Positions 18,916 through 29,999 of a stretch of DNA of 64,000 nucleotides are shown piece after piece. Numbering within the stretch: position 1 is the first letter of the stretch; each line of letters starts with the position of its first letter. The DNA is from Effrenium voratum (Eukaryota; Sar; Dinophyceae; Suessiales; Symbiodiniaceae), in assembly GCA_963377175.1 (NCBI GenBank), contig CAUJNA010001433.1, positions 1 through 64,000 of the forward strand, given 5' to 3'. A program made the translations under genes and the position numbers. The notes beneath the pieces were generated by a model. It had not been told where the DNA came from. It did no database searches and saw nothing but the letters and a program-made list of their open reading frames with translations.

Positions 18916-19521
18916 GCCCACCCGCTCTGTGAGCTCTTCTTGCTGGACACAGACTTGGACGAGCATCAGGGCAAGTTCTCCCTGCGCTGCTGCGTGCAGT
19001 ACCTGGCGCAAGGTTACTCACTGAACCAGCTGGATGACTTGCCTGTGCCACGCACATGCTTGAAGACGCTGCTTGTCAGTTCTTAGTCGTGGGCTTGTGT
19101 GACTTGTGTGTCTGTGTGCATGTGCGGCTTCGCGTTTTTTTTTGAAATGTCAGCTGAGCTCAGACACTGTCAGACTGTCAGACACTTTCCTTTCCGTGAC
19201 ATGTTTGGTTCAATAATCAAAGTTCCATGTTCCATGTCCTATTCCAGTTGCTGCTGCCACGCTGCGAGCTGAGGTTCAAGGAACGATTGCACGCCTTCCG
19301 CATGATTCAAACTAGCTCCTTGGCAGCCAGCGACTCCTTCTGCCTTGAGGAACTCAGCGATTTGCGAGCAAATAAGGCGAACAGATCATGGAAGGTGATC
19401 ACGCTAGAGTGAAGCAGGTTGCAAAAGGGCACTTCTCCGCTGCCCTGGTCTCTGTGAACCTGCGACTTGGACAGCTGGAAACAGCCTTGGCTGAATCTCC
19501 ACATGCCGGCCGGCTGCCTTA
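18916..19521 (+). CDS. Gene A exon group (18916-19074, 19248-19394, 19418-19521)
   Basis: Exon 18916-19074 (after TGCTGCAG, 53 codons, starts AHPLCELFLLDTDLDEHQGK) and exon 19248-19394 (after ATTCCAG, 49 codons, starts LLLPRCELRFKERLH, donor GTGATC) join in phase 0. The following frame from 19418 (VAKGHFSAALVSVNLRLGQL) is also phase 0 if the 23 bases 19395-19417, which begin GT and end CAG, are removed. The final end is uncertain; the frame meets TAG at 19519-19521. All segments read as helical protein with GC-ending codons. No family is recognised. The agreement of phases across the junctions is the main evidence. Confidence 0.55.
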
Positions 19522-19574
19522 GCAAGTTGATTATATACTTATTTGTTTGTGGTGCCCGGTGTCCGGCCCGCTGT

Positions 19575-19764
19575 GGGTGTGGCCCGGTGTGGCGTGGCGT
19601 TGGATCTTCTGCAAAGCGCTAAGCACGCCGTGGAATGCCGTGGAACAGATCATGCGCTTTCTCAGGAAACCATTCAGTTCATCGAGGAGTTCACGCCACT
19701 GGTGAACGCACGGTTCTTGGACGAGCAATTGTCCACGATGCTGGCGAGACTTGGCGCAAGTTAA
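19575..19764 (+). CDS. Probable internal exon of gene A
   Basis: Coding-like helical segment containing ALDLLQSAKHAVECRGTDHA and QFIEEFTPLVNARFLDEQLS, ending at TAA (19762-19764) or at an earlier unrecognised donor. Start not fixed. No domain recognised. Confidence 0.5.
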
Positions 19765-20264
19765 GTTGCTTGTGGATTGTGGAATTGTGGGTGTATGCTC
19801 GGAGTAGGGGGTGCGGCCAGGCCAGATGCCATCCCGTCGCGCCAGTTCACGCCCACGTGCCGGGAGGATCTGCTGCACAGGACTGGCCTTGCATCTCGGC
19901 TGTTAATTATCTTTCTTTCGATTGTTCTTTCTTTGATTTTGTCTTTCTTTCTTTCTTTCTTTCTTTATTTTTTAAATCCTTTCTGGCTGGTGGAAAGTCG
20001 CAAAGTGCAATGCTCTCATTCTCATTACTCATTGAAGAGCAACACACTTTTTGTTTGCGCATCAAGCCCAACTTAGACTGTTGATTGAAATGGAGCCGCA
20101 GCACGCACGTGCGACGCACGGTGCGAAGCACGAACTTACTTCTTTCTTGGCTTTGTTTGTGTTTTTTTTTGATTGTTTGTTTGTTTAAAGTTTTAGGGTT
20201 CTTGCTTGTTTGCCGAGTGCCACACTAGCCGCCTATCTTGTATGTTGAGAGACTTGCGTCTCAG
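19765..20264. repeat. Intron-like stretch with (CTTT)n
   Basis: A TTTC/TTTCT microsatellite occupies about 19908-19972; T-rich tracts lie near 20160-20190. No coding segment supported. Confidence 0.6.
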
Positions 20265-20459
20265 GACTTGCAGTACATCTGCAATGAGGCAGTTGCTGAG
20301 GCTGTGCTGTCCACACGGGACAGAGCCAAGACACAGTACGGACAGCCGCTCCCGCTCGAATTTCCAGATGGCGACCTTTCGCTTCTGATGATTGATCATT
20401 TGAAATGCCTGCCAGCCAACCAGTTCTACGGCCTTCCTCGGCGTCTCATCTCGCCCTAC
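20265..20459 (+). CDS. Probable internal exon of gene A
   Basis: After a GTCTCAG acceptor, 65 codons (DLQYICNEAVAEAVLSTRDR, later MIDHLKCLPANQFYGLPRRL) end phase 0 at TAC followed by donor GTAAAG at 20460. Clear coding bias. No known domain recognised. Confidence 0.6.
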
Positions 20460-20784
20460 GTAAAGGGTATGTGCCTGGCGGACAGCGCGGTGACCGGCGC
20501 GGTGGGCTGCGATGCGGCTGCGCCAGGTTTCCAGCTGCAGCTCCCGGACTGAGTGCTGGCATGAAGTCAGTGTATGTGTGGGAGGGCATGAGGCAGCTCT
20601 GAGGCTCGAAGGCCGTAAGTGTACAAGTGTCACATGTCCATTTTCACCATTTTCCAGTTCTGGCTAAAAGTTCTGAGTTATGATGGCATTATGATGGTGA
20701 CTCACAGTGTCTGACTTCTTACATTCACTCTGGCCTAGATGTGCCTGTCATCCCTGACATTTGTCATCCCGTTTTCTCCTGAGG

Positions 20785-21018
20785 TTGTTCGCTGAATCTC
20801 TTCCTGGCCAACTGGGCACGGATGTGGTGGACTTGGAGTGCGAGGAGGCCCCGGCCCAGGCCGAGAAGTTCCTGTCGCATGTGTCAGCAAACGGCCGGGA
20901 TGCGGATGAAGACGAGCTTGTCATGTTCCGGGTGTCTCGGCTCGGTCCGGTCTGGCAGTTAGCAGGCATGTGGCCGCGGCGGCCGTGGCCATCATGTCCT
21001 GTGGTGGCTTGAAGTTGG
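20785..21018 (+). CDS. Probable gene A exon or pair of exons
   Basis: Frame with RLFAESLPGQLGTDVVDLEC and SANGRDADEDELVMFRVSRL. A CAG near 20962-20964 may start a second small exon in another frame (HVAAAAVAIMSCGGLKL) ending at a canonical GTAAGT donor at 21019. The split is inferred from the frame change and donor. Confidence 0.45.
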
Positions 21019-21126
21019 GTAAGTTTGCTGACTTGGTGACTGGGTGTGTTCAAATTGAATTCAGACCTGTGTCGGCAGCCCTTCCCCTTTGTTTGCTGCC
21101 TTTGATTTGCATTGTATGCTTGAAAC

Positions 21127-21323
21127 TTGAAGTGCCGGCCAGCCGGCCCTGGGCCCTGCGGCGGCACTGCGGCGCGTGGCGTAGCGGCAGTGCAGCTGAG
21201 GCAGTTCACTTCAGCGCCCACTCGTACAAGAAGCCTATCGGAAGCAAAGCTGTCGTGGACGCAAATCAGCTGGTCATCAAACAGTATAACATTGTCTCAG
21301 AGTCGCCGCTTGGCATTCACGGA
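21127..21323 (+). CDS. Probable internal exon of gene A
   Basis: Frame containing AVHFSAHSYKKPIGSKAVVD and QLVIKQYNIVSESPLGIHG, closed by the canonical donor GTGAGT at 21324. The 5' limit is uncertain. No domain recognised. Between this and 21904 I see only weak frames. Confidence 0.5.
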
Positions 21324-21903
21324 GTGAGTGGTGAGTGGCAAGTGGCGCGTGTTGTTTAACGTTTTAGTGTTGATCGGTGGTGCAGCGCAGTGGTGCTGAT
21401 ACTGTACTAAGTGTATAAACTGTACTAACTGTACCTGTCCGTCACTGTCCGGTCCTGTACTGATACTTTTGTTTTTTTGGTTGGAGATACACAAAAATAC
21501 TCTGAAATGGGTCGCCTCGGTCACGGTCGATGCTGATTTCCCAGCTTGTGCCACACAGAGCAGCAGAGCGGGGAGTTGAAGGGAGTTGAGTTGGGGCAGT
21601 TGATTGGCGTGTTCGTGACGTTCATGAGGCAGCCCGGCCCCAGTTCGGACGCAGCGTCGGCGGTGTCAACTTGGACCGTGGCCAGTCATGATAACACTGC
21701 TTTGTCGGTCTGGAGCTGGCCACCTGCATGCAACATTGCGAGCCGGTTGTGTTTGTCTCAGTGTGCGGCGTTCGGCATTGAAATTCAACCTGTGTGATTC
21801 ACGGTGATTGTGTGATGAGCGATGAGAGATGTGTGACTGTGTGTGACTCGACTTGACTGCGTGGGACTGAACGTCTATTGACCCTTCCACTTCCAGTTGT
21901 GAG

Positions 21904-22370
21904 ATGGACTTACTAGCGTGGAGTCAGGCCTGGCCGGGGGCCCCTGCCGGGCGGGGGAACTTTGACTCATCGTGTCTGAGGTTTGAGGGCGTCGCGACTG
22001 CAAGCGGCAACAAGACGCAAGATCTGCTGGACAGCTTGGTCACTTTCCTGGCTGAGCCGGCTGTGGCAGTTACGCCCCTGCTCTCTGAGATGGAGTTTGA
22101 AGCTGACTCGCTGAAGGATGAGTGCGCGCATATTCTCAAACTTTGCGTGAGCAGGGCAGCTTACGAGGATTCAGCGCAGACGCTGCGCCAAGCAAGCTTT
22201 GGGTCAACTGCCCTGTCCGCCTTGTGCAAGGCTGGCTTGCTGCTCCAAGTCGCTGACAAAGAGTTCCAGCTGACAGAGAGCGCTGTCCGGAGCTCAGAGA
22301 AACAGAACTGTTGCCTTGACTTGGCTGACAACTTGGTTGTGCTGTCCAACTTGCATTGGTGTCATGAGTC
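21904..22370 (+). CDS. Probable gene A exon
   Basis: A long coding-biased frame, strongest from about 21995: TQDLLDSLVTFLAEPAVAVT, then KDECAHILKLCVSRAAYEDS and LDLADNLVVLSNLHW. It looks like an all-helical repeat-type protein. GT dinucleotides near 22352 could end it in phase 2. The following exon candidate 22445-22489 (after CTCTCGCAG) can be read in two frames, so this link is unresolved. Confidence 0.55.
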
Positions 22371-22625
22371 ATGTGTGAGTGTGTGTGTGCACGTGTTTGT
22401 CGCCCGAGGCCCACAATCTCCGGGTTCATTTTGTCCTCTCGCAGCCGCGCAATGTTTACGCTGCCCGGGCGGACGTTGAGGCAGGGCGAGTGATTGCAGG
22501 AGTCAGCTCAGCTGTCACCTCATTTTTGAATCCGACATTGCCGACTGCCAGATTTGCCACCTGCATGATCCGTCACAGTGACCGTCACAGTGTCACTAGG
22601 ATGGGATTGTACTTTCCGGCTTCAG

Positions 22626-24380
22626 GATGTTGAGCTGAGCACCCTGGAGCTGCTCCAGAAACTGAAGAGTGAAGATTGGGTTCACGCGCCTTGGCTGGAG
22701 TCTGGAGTTAGCTGCGAATAGTTGCTTGGTTTGTTGGTGGTTAGTTTGGTGGCACTTGGCACTTGGTGTCTTGGATTGCTTGGCCTAGGTGATACTCAAG
22801 AATGGTCCATCGCCCTCGGGTTCGAGATGTCCCCCCTACGCGCTGGGCGCGGACAAGAAATGGTACACTTCAACCTCGTTGCGGCCGACCAAGACTTTGC
22901 GACTGTATTTGCTTGCGTTGGTGCGAGCTGAACGTATTTTTGCTAAAGGCCAGGTCAGGGTCAGGGCCAGGGCTAGGGGCAAACTGCATGTGTGGCTTAG
23001 CAAAGTCTTGCGCTGCGTCCGCCTCTGCGGTGCAAGCCCAGGTTGCGCCAATATTGCTCATGGCGGCCCGCTTGCCTACTACAACGTTCTGGTGTTTGGC
23101 ACTGCAGCTCAGGTGGCGATGTGTGTCCCAGGTCGCAAGGCGCGGCCAGCCAAACAGATTGATTTGTGTGAGGGGCACCTTCACCTTGATCTTGATTGGG
23201 ATTGCAACATGTGGTCACATTGTGTCAGCGGCAGCAGCGGTCACACGCTTCCTCTGAGTTTCTATCCTTGCTTCCTTGCGCAGGCCAGCTTTTACAGCCA
23301 GCTTCTGAAGGCACCCCCTGACAAAGCTGATGAGCTGATCCTCCAACCCGATGTCGCTCTTCCGGCTCCTCCTCCTGCAAAACGTCAAAGGACCGCACGG
23401 CGCACATCCAGGCTGGAGCTTGAGGCAGAGGCCGACGATCTTGCCACTGCCTCACCAGAAAGCGACAGCGGTGGCGGCAGCGGTGACGGTGACGGTGACG
23501 GTGACGTGATTGAAATTGAAGATGATAACAGTGATGGGGCGGTGCCGGTGACGGATGCCCTGAAGAAGCTGCGCCAGCTGCTTCAACAGAGGCACCGCCA
23601 CAGCCACCTGCAGCTGAGGCTGGCGAGGCTGAGGATGTGCTGCAGAGCGCAGGCCGTGTTCCGGGGGCGCCGCCGCGGCGGCGAGGTCGTGGTGCTGCCG
23701 CCGGTGCCGCGAGCGCCACCGGTTTGTCCTCCATCTTCCACGAGAACACCGTGTACTTTGGTGATTATTTGATTGCGTATCGCGAGGATAAGCACTGCTA
23801 TTGGGCAAAGTGCCATCTTCACAGCGGCAGAGATGATAAGGGAAAGATGAACCTGTGCCTTGCTGCATGCTCGTGACTGGTTGCTTGCTGAGTTGATAGT
23901 TGCTTGCAGAGTCGATAGTCTAGCATGGATAACTGATACTATGACAGTCTGACAGTATCAGTTATACTATAACACTTGAAGAAACCAATCTTGGCAGACT
24001 GGACTGGGCACCTGGCTTTTTAGGTGCAACCGCACCATGACGCCGAAGTCCAACAAGCAGGAGGATCACGACATGGTGGTGAAAATCCTGAAGCTGTGGT
24101 GCTCTGAAGGCGACGCGTTGCACACTTCATTCTTGAACTGGGCACTGCAGTTCGGGAAAGCTTGGCCTTGTCTTGAGGTCAGAGATCTCCGGACCGGTCA
24201 CATCACATGAAGTTGCGGGCAGGGGTCCCAGTGCGTAGTCTGCACACGTTGCATGCTGACGGCGGAGCAGTGCAGCTGTTGTTACGCAGGTGGTGCGATC
24301 ACGGGCGGAGCTCAATGATATTGATTTCGATGAGCTGGAGCAAAATCTGGGCAGGCAAGGCAAGGGATCCAATACATGGG
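22626..24380 (+). CDS. Gene A exon chain with acidic/basic region
   Basis: Six exons join in phase at four junctions: 22626-22706, 22789-22933, 23042-23112, 23284-23854, 24024-24177 and 24290-24380. Introns are GT-AG and about 80-170 bp. The protein runs through DVELSTLELLQKLKSEDW, a Lys/Arg segment, a basic patch KRQRTARRTSR that resembles a nuclear localisation signal, an acidic Gly/Asp tract (VIEIEDDNSDG), then FGDYLIAYREDKHCYWAKC and DHDMVVKILKLWCSEGDAL. Inside exon 23284-23854 the reading frame must change by one near 23545-23640; this is an indel, an error or a missed splice. A nuclear role is inferred only from charge pattern. No family recognised. Confidence 0.6.
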
Positions 24381-25466
24381 GTAGTGGTCGTAGTGGGGTA
24401 ATGGGGTACCCAATGGGGTTATCCCATTTTAGAGGGGACTTTTCACTTGTGGCTGTGGAAGACACTTCCCCCCATGGCCCATGACACAGAAGGAATGGCC
24501 AACACAGGGTTGATGTCAATTTCCGCCTTCAACGCGCCTTGTGCACATGCAGGCCGAATGTCCCTGCGCACTTGCTGTGACGCCGGGCTTCTCGGAATCT
24601 CGGATTGCGTGCCTTGGCGTGATTTGGCGTGATTATCGGAGTGAATGAATGTACGCCGGGCCATGCGGCCATGCCATTCACTTTTGAAGCAACAATCAAG
24701 AGGGTTAAGTTAACAGGCTAGCGGCTAGCTGCTCGCTTGTGCAAAACCAAATCCGCTCCGGCAGAAGGTTGTGGACCACAATTTGCAGCACGGATTACGG
24801 ATTTGGCAATGACGGGGAATGGAAGACTTAGGGTTTTATTTTGGAGAGGGAGCCTGACAAACGGCTACAGGTGCAGGATGTCACTCACAACTCACAACAC
24901 ACTGGAAACTGTTGGATGGGGAGCTCTGAGCTGTTGTGCGTCCTGCACCATCACAATACCTCTGGATCAGATCAGACTGCCCGGCATCTGCCCGGCGATG
25001 CGACGTCTTTGGCAAACGGCCGCCGATGGTCTTCGAGCTGGCTCCTAATACTCCAGCACTTCAACTTGCTAGGCTATAGGCTAGGGGATGCCCCAATCAA
25101 GTATAGACTCTGACCAAGGAGCCAACTCGCGCAACAAGCCGTATTGTCAAGCAAATCACGGCACGGTCCCATTGGTGAGAAAACAAAGAGCGGTGGGCTG
25201 GGTGCTGGCTGGTTGACTCACTCTGAGCCTCTTTGAACTTTGAGCCTTGTGTTGAATTGTGTTGTGTAGCATCCTGACAGCTGCTGACAGTTGAGATGAC
25301 CGATGCTGTGAATAGAGTTCAAGCGGGCAGCATCATCATGAAGTTCATGAAGCATCATGAAGCAAACTTTTGCAGCCAACCAACTGGTTATTAGAGACGT
25401 GTATTTTCTGATCACAATGTGATGAGATGAGAATGAGACATCTCATCTTGCTTTCTTGGTGTTCAG
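24381..25466. other. Intron-like stretch
   Basis: Imperfect repeats of AATGGGGT at 24355-24425. The segment 25006-25075 is related to 27787-27850. No exon is supported, although a phase gap between 24380 and 25467 implies at least one unseen exon if both belong to gene A. Confidence 0.4.
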
Positions 25467-25748
25467 CCGCTCAGCCTTGACATCTTCCTGAATAACGTGT
25501 TTTCACTTCGCTGTGTGGCGCAAGGCATTTGGGACACTTTTACCTGGAGGAAATTAGAGTGTTTCAAGCACACGCCCATCTCCATGGAGCACCCTGAGCC
25601 TCAGCCGGCTGTGGCTGAGCCGGCTGTGGCTCTCCTGGAGCCGACTCCGGAGAGTGTCATGGGCGCGCAGCTTCACGGAAACCCACGAAGAGCCGCTGGT
25701 GCCGCTGCGATCCTGCACTCCGCCTTGCTGAGTCTTGGCTTTGATTGA
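25467..25748 (+). CDS. Probable gene A exon, possible 3' end
   Basis: After a GTGTTCAG acceptor the frame encodes PLSLDIFLNNVFSLRCVAQG, a Pro/Glu/Ala-rich stretch (EPQPAVAEPAVALLEP) and a helical end, stopping at TGA 25746-25748. It may be the last exon of gene A. The Pro/Ala repeat is also visible in DNA as a doubled CAGCCGGCTGTGGCTGAG. Confidence 0.5.
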   Translation, partial: PLSLDIFLNNVFSLRCVAQGIWDTFTWRKLECFKHTPISMEHPEPQPAVAEPAVALLEPTPESVMGAQLHGNPRRAAGAAAILHSALLSLGFD

Positions 25749-26170
25749 CCGCTGACCGAATCGTCTAAAGTTGTTTTTGGCTTTGTTGCCAATGATTAGC
25801 GGATTGCGGATTATCCGGATTATGTTGAACATATCATGTTGCTTATGTGGCTGTGCTTTACGGACTAGAATAATTGGTTTGCGGCGCACCGGATTATGGT
25901 TGAAGTTGATGATGCATGGAGTTTCTATGCTCCAACATGCGGTTTTGACCCACAAACTGCAGCGCGGATTACGGATTAAGAATATGCACTTCTTGGAGGT
26001 GCCAAGGCCACAATACATTTTGAAACATTAGTACGATTTCAACTGGGACTGGGGACTGCTGGGCCGCTTGATATTCAATCACTTTGATTGGGCTTTTGCA
26101 CACCCAAAGTTCAGGCTCTGAAGGCCCTGAACTGGCTCTGAACTGAACTCGTGGTTGTCAACTGGCCGCC

Positions 26171-26716
26171 TTGGGCCCCACCAGGAGCATCGTGTTGCAC
26201 GATCTGGTTGCTGTTTCGCGGCCGCATGGCAACGATGCTGGTGCTGCACGGGCTTTGGAGGTCCAACGCGTCTTGGAGATGTTTGAGGGGGCGATGCAAA
26301 CTCTAGCTCGTCACCTGAAGACCGTCTGGTGCGTTTATGCCGCTGTGAGCGACTGCAAGATCATCATGAAACGGCTGACTGTGCAGTGGAACAACATCAA
26401 AGGCACCGGTGAGGACCTGGCTGGCAAATTTGAGCAGATGGTGCTGGCGCTGGGTTTGCAGGACACGCCCGTCCTTGCTGAAGGCGACACGTTCACACTG
26501 GCCCCGCTTCGCAACAACATTGTGCGTGAGCTTATGCAAGAAGGAACGCCACATGATCTCATGTTTCTGGAGGCTGCCGATGCGCGGACGAAGCTGAAGA
26601 ACATCCTGGCCCCGGTCGCGGGCAATCTGCACAGCGTCAGCCTGGAGCTGCGCCGCATGTGCAATGAGATCAGCATGACGATTCTGGAGATGTTCCCGCA
26701 GTTGATGATCGACTAG
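26171..26716 (+). CDS. Coding exon, helical protein, ends in stop
   Basis: A 181-codon open frame with strong coding bias from about 26290 (MQTLARHLKTVWCVYAAVSD) to ILEMFPQLMID and TAG at 26714-26716. Heptad-like spacing (GEDLAGKFEQMVLALGLQD) suggests helices. The first 40 codons overlap a segment (26194-26279) that recurs in a non-coding setting at 36.2 kb, so the true exon start may be near 26290. It may be the terminal exon of gene A or a separate gene. No family recognised. Confidence 0.6.
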   Translation: MGPTRSIVLHDLVAVSRPHGNDAGAARALEVQRVLEMFEGAMQTLARHLKTVWCVYAAVSDCKIIMKRLTVQWNNIKGTGEDLAGKFEQMVLALGLQDTPVLAEGDTFTLAPLRNNIVRELMQEGTPHDLMFLEAADARTKLKNILAPVAGNLHSVSLELRRMCNEISMTILEMFPQLMID

Positions 26717-29148
26717 CGCCTGGGAATCCTGGAACAATGGAATAGCGCAGCGCCGTTTTGTTTTTTGAGCTTGGTTACTGGGTTCATGGTTCAATTGAAT
26801 TTAGACTCAGTCAACAAATGCCTTCATGGCTCAGACGAAGTTTGACAGCCGCATCTTTGATGTGAAACTGTCAAACAGCCACACATTGATGAAATTCAAT
26901 GCCACTCATTGGGGAATTGTGGAAATGCGGTTTCAAATGGCAAAACACGACAGCTTCCTCGAAATATGGGTCATGGCCAGTCATTTTTTATTTTTTACGT
27001 GTTTTCATGGAAAAAACGTCTTTCGGAGCCACCCGACCAAGGTCCGACCAAGGTCCGACCAAGGTCCGACCAAGGTTGCCCAAAATGCCGTTTTTCTGGC
27101 CTCTCTCAGACCTCTGTTTGCGCAAAATTATATGCGCCGGGCTTCAGGGAGGGGGGGGGGTGGCAGTGAGGGTGGACCACATTGACACCCCCCCCCCTCC
27201 TCACTGGCCGGCGCATGTGTTTTTGTCTCTACATTTAGTCTGAGAGGGGGGGGGGGTGCCAAAAAATGAGCATTTTGGGCAACCTTGGTCGGACCTTGGT
27301 CGGACCTTGGTCGGACCTTGGTCGGCACGGGTTTTTCGGCTTTTTTTTTGAATACACCCAACAAATTTCATTTTTCCCATGATCGCCCACGATTTTCCAT
27401 TTTTCCACCACTTTTGCAACTTAACACATTATCAGCCATTGCGCTGTGTGTTTGCCGGGCTAAGGAGCTCACATCGCCCTGGAATTGCTTGGAATGGCGA
27501 CTTCTGAGAGTGGATTGCATGGGACCGGGATGGTCAGTGGCCAAGGGCCCAGGACCGAGGGCGGCAGAGATACAAAAACAGTTCAGACATTTTTGATTGA
27601 ACTTTTTTGAAAGGGACGGTCAGTGGGTCATTGGCCAAGGGCCCAGAGCCCAGGGCGGCAGATACATTGAGTGTTTAGGGAGATTCAGTCATAATTAAAT
27701 CAGCAACACACTGGGTTCAACATGCAAGGGAAGGCTGTGATTCTTCACATGTTTCCCACTTCATGTGTGACATCCTTTCGACCCTCTGGATGTCTTTGGC
27801 AAAAGGCCACCAATGGCCTTCGAGCTGGCTCAGAACCGCTTTAACTTGCTAGGGGTCTTGTGAGGGAACATGGTTTTGGACTCCCTTGAACGGATGATGC
27901 CGCGGGCTACAGGCCCAAATTGTTTAGCGACCAAGGAGCCAGAGTCAGGGCCAGGGCTATTGGCGGCCATGGCGGCCATGGCAATGCAAATTGTTCTTTC
28001 TTCCGCAAAAGTGACCAACCATTTGTGCACATCAGCCGCTGCCCTCATACCGATGTTGATTAGCATCACAGGAAACAACTGCAGACATTGGAAACTGCAA
28101 GATCTCATGAACAATAGATCATATTGCTTTGGCGGTCATTGTCACCACCCACTTCAGGCCTGCCAGGCCGGCCAGGCCATTGTTTTCTTTTGTGCCTTGA
28201 AGGTGCAACTTATGTACTGACAGTACATCAGCTCCACCTTCAGGTCACTGTTGTAGCATGGTCTGAAACAGAGTCTGTGACGGTGATGTGTCTCAGCTGT
28301 CTCACACGGCCGTAATACAAAGGAGCCCTCTTAGGACTTAGGGTAACCTCCCAAATTACGGTCGTCAGAATAAGAAGTGACGATGCCGCATGCACGCGAC
28401 ACATTGATCTCCGGAACTCCGGAATGGCTGAATCTGCGCTGGCAGGGCAGCAGCCGTGGCCTGGATCACGAAGCATTCATGTCAATGTTGTTTGTCTGCA
28501 CTTCGACTTCAAGAACTCAACCGGGATCTCGCCACGCCACGCATTGCCATTGCCATGAGGCATGTGAGCTGTGAGCTGGATGGGCCGCGTTCTCCATAGG
28601 CTGGAGGCTGGAATCAGCTTCCAGCTGGAGGCGTCCTGGCCTGCAACAATCCTGAGTTGGCGCTGGAATCGAAAGTATTGGAGTGCTGCACGCTTTTTGC
28701 TGGAGTCCGGCCGGAGGCTGGAGGTCTAGAGTCTATAGTGTATAGAGCCTGTAGAGTTTGTAGTCTCACGAACCGCCGAATCTCGAAGCCCCGACTCCGA
28801 CAAACACACATGCGGCGGCTGCGGCTGGTCAGTGTGAGGGCGACATGGACTCAGATCACTTTGCAGTTGCATTGACTGGACACGATGGTTAAAGATGAGT
28901 GTGCCATCAGCATCATTGTCATACCATTGTGACATGGCTGAGCTGCATGGTGCCATGAAGTTGGAGTCGCTTTGTGGATTGCGAACAGAGGTGTGTGACT
29001 GTGACGGAGTGTCGGCTCTAGCTACTAGCATATTCGTCAAATAGGTATGCAAGCAGTTCCAACACCTTTAGGCGCAACTCAATTATCATTGCAGACTGTG
29101 TGTAAGACATTTCACCAACGCACGTGCGACCCACAGCCTTGCGATTCG
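26717..29148. other. Intergenic region between genes A and B
   Basis: Holds the long hairpin at about 27030-27330, a tandem pair around GGTCAGTGGCCAAGGGCCCAG (27529-27575 and 27617-27668), a diverged copy of 25006-25075 at 27787-27850, and a copy of two pieces of 15.4-15.6 kb at 28630-28700. No gene supported. Confidence 0.5.
27030..27330. repeat. About 300-bp imperfect palindrome with 11-bp repeats in the stem
   Basis: The left arm has four copies of GGTCCGACCAA followed by GGTTGCCCAAAATG (27038-27085). The right arm carries their reverse complement (CATTTTGGGCAACC, then ACCTTGGTCGG repeats, 27270-27325). Inner arms also pair (CTCTCAGAC and ATGCGCC on both sides), closing on G and C runs at 27148-27196. 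It looks like a foldback or MITE-like element. Confidence 0.8.
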
Positions 29149-29460
29149 ATGGCGAAGCCGAGGAAGACAGCGGCAAAGGCCAAGGCCAAGGCCAGGACTA
29201 ACCGGTGATTGGGAGTCCTTGGGAGTCAGCCACATTTTCTTGACTCACCACTGCAGTCAGATTCGTCACCGCCCAAGAAGCCCAATGAGGAGGAGGATGA
29301 GGAGGAGCCCAAGGTGCCCAAAATGCCCAAGGCGCCCAAGACAAGGTGCCCAAGGAGCCCAAGAAGCCCAAGGTGCCCAAGGAGCCCAAGGAGCCCAAGG
29401 CGCCCAAGGAGCCCGAGCAGCCCAAGCGCAAGCAGGCGGCGGGCGGTGGCATGGTGGGCG
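29149..29460 (+). CDS. Gene B N-terminal exons: basic start and Lys/Pro repeats
   Basis: ATG at 29149 begins MAKPRKTAAKAKAKAR, a histone-tail-like basic segment. After an intron ending CTGCAG (29256), the frame SDSSPPKKPNEEEDEEE leads into PK repeats (KVPKEPKEPKAPKEP) and KRKQAAGGG. A two-base offset near 29338-29345 inside the AAG/CCC repeats breaks the frame, so either an indel or a sequence error is present. The exact first donor is unresolved. A CACAG at 29131-29135 could accept the spliced leader. Composition suggests a nucleic-acid or chromatin-binding extension of the methyltransferase-fold protein that follows. Confidence 0.5.
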
Positions 29461-29657
29461 CGTTTCGATCACGGCTTTCCCACATCAAGACTTGCGGAGT
29501 CACTGCAATAAGGCTGCAAGGCTGCAAGGCATCGATGGACGTGCGCGCACACTAACACGCTGTGACTGTGCGTGTGTGTGCGTGTGCCTGTGAGTCTGCG
29601 AGTGTCATGGAAGTCATGCGCTGTGGCACTGTGGCACCGTGGCAGTGGCAGTGGCAG

Positions 29658-29999
29658 GTGATCATCGATTCTTTGGACCCATCGAATCGTGACACAACAC
29701 CCGAGAACATCGCGGCATTCTTTGGGCAGCACAAGCTTGCGCCTGGTCCATCTTCTTTGGAAGAAGCACGTGGCTATGCCAAGGCAAGCGCAATGTGCCT
29801 GCGTGTGCCTCCATGGGTGTTATTGGTTTACCATGTAACCATGTGGTACAACATTAGCATTGCCACGACCCTTGACATTGACCCCAGAACTACGTGCATC
29901 GATTGCTTGACCAGCAGAACGGCGAGGGTGAGGTCGTCAAGCAGAGGCTCAACAAGAACCTTGATGCCCTGGAGTTCCACACGCACTACTCTGGTTCTG
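29658..29999 (+). CDS. Gene B exons with methyltransferase motif I-like segment
   Basis: Exon 29658-29783 (42 codons, VIIDSLDPSNRDTTPENIAA onward, ends GYAK) and exon 29888-29999 (NYVHRLLDQQNGEGEVVKQR, then LEFHTHYSGS) join in phase 0 across a 104-bp GC-AG intron. The second exon ends after one base of a Glu codon, completed by the next exon, giving HTHYSGSELALKLI. This resembles the S-adenosylmethionine-binding motif I loop of C5 methyltransferases (consensus F-S-G-x-G). The assignment rests on the order of later motifs. Confidence 0.6.

Noticed and set aside
23545..23568. 24-nt GT...AG segment as a micro-intron to repair the frame in gene A exon 4
   Set aside because: Its length is a multiple of three, so removing it does not cause the required frame change.
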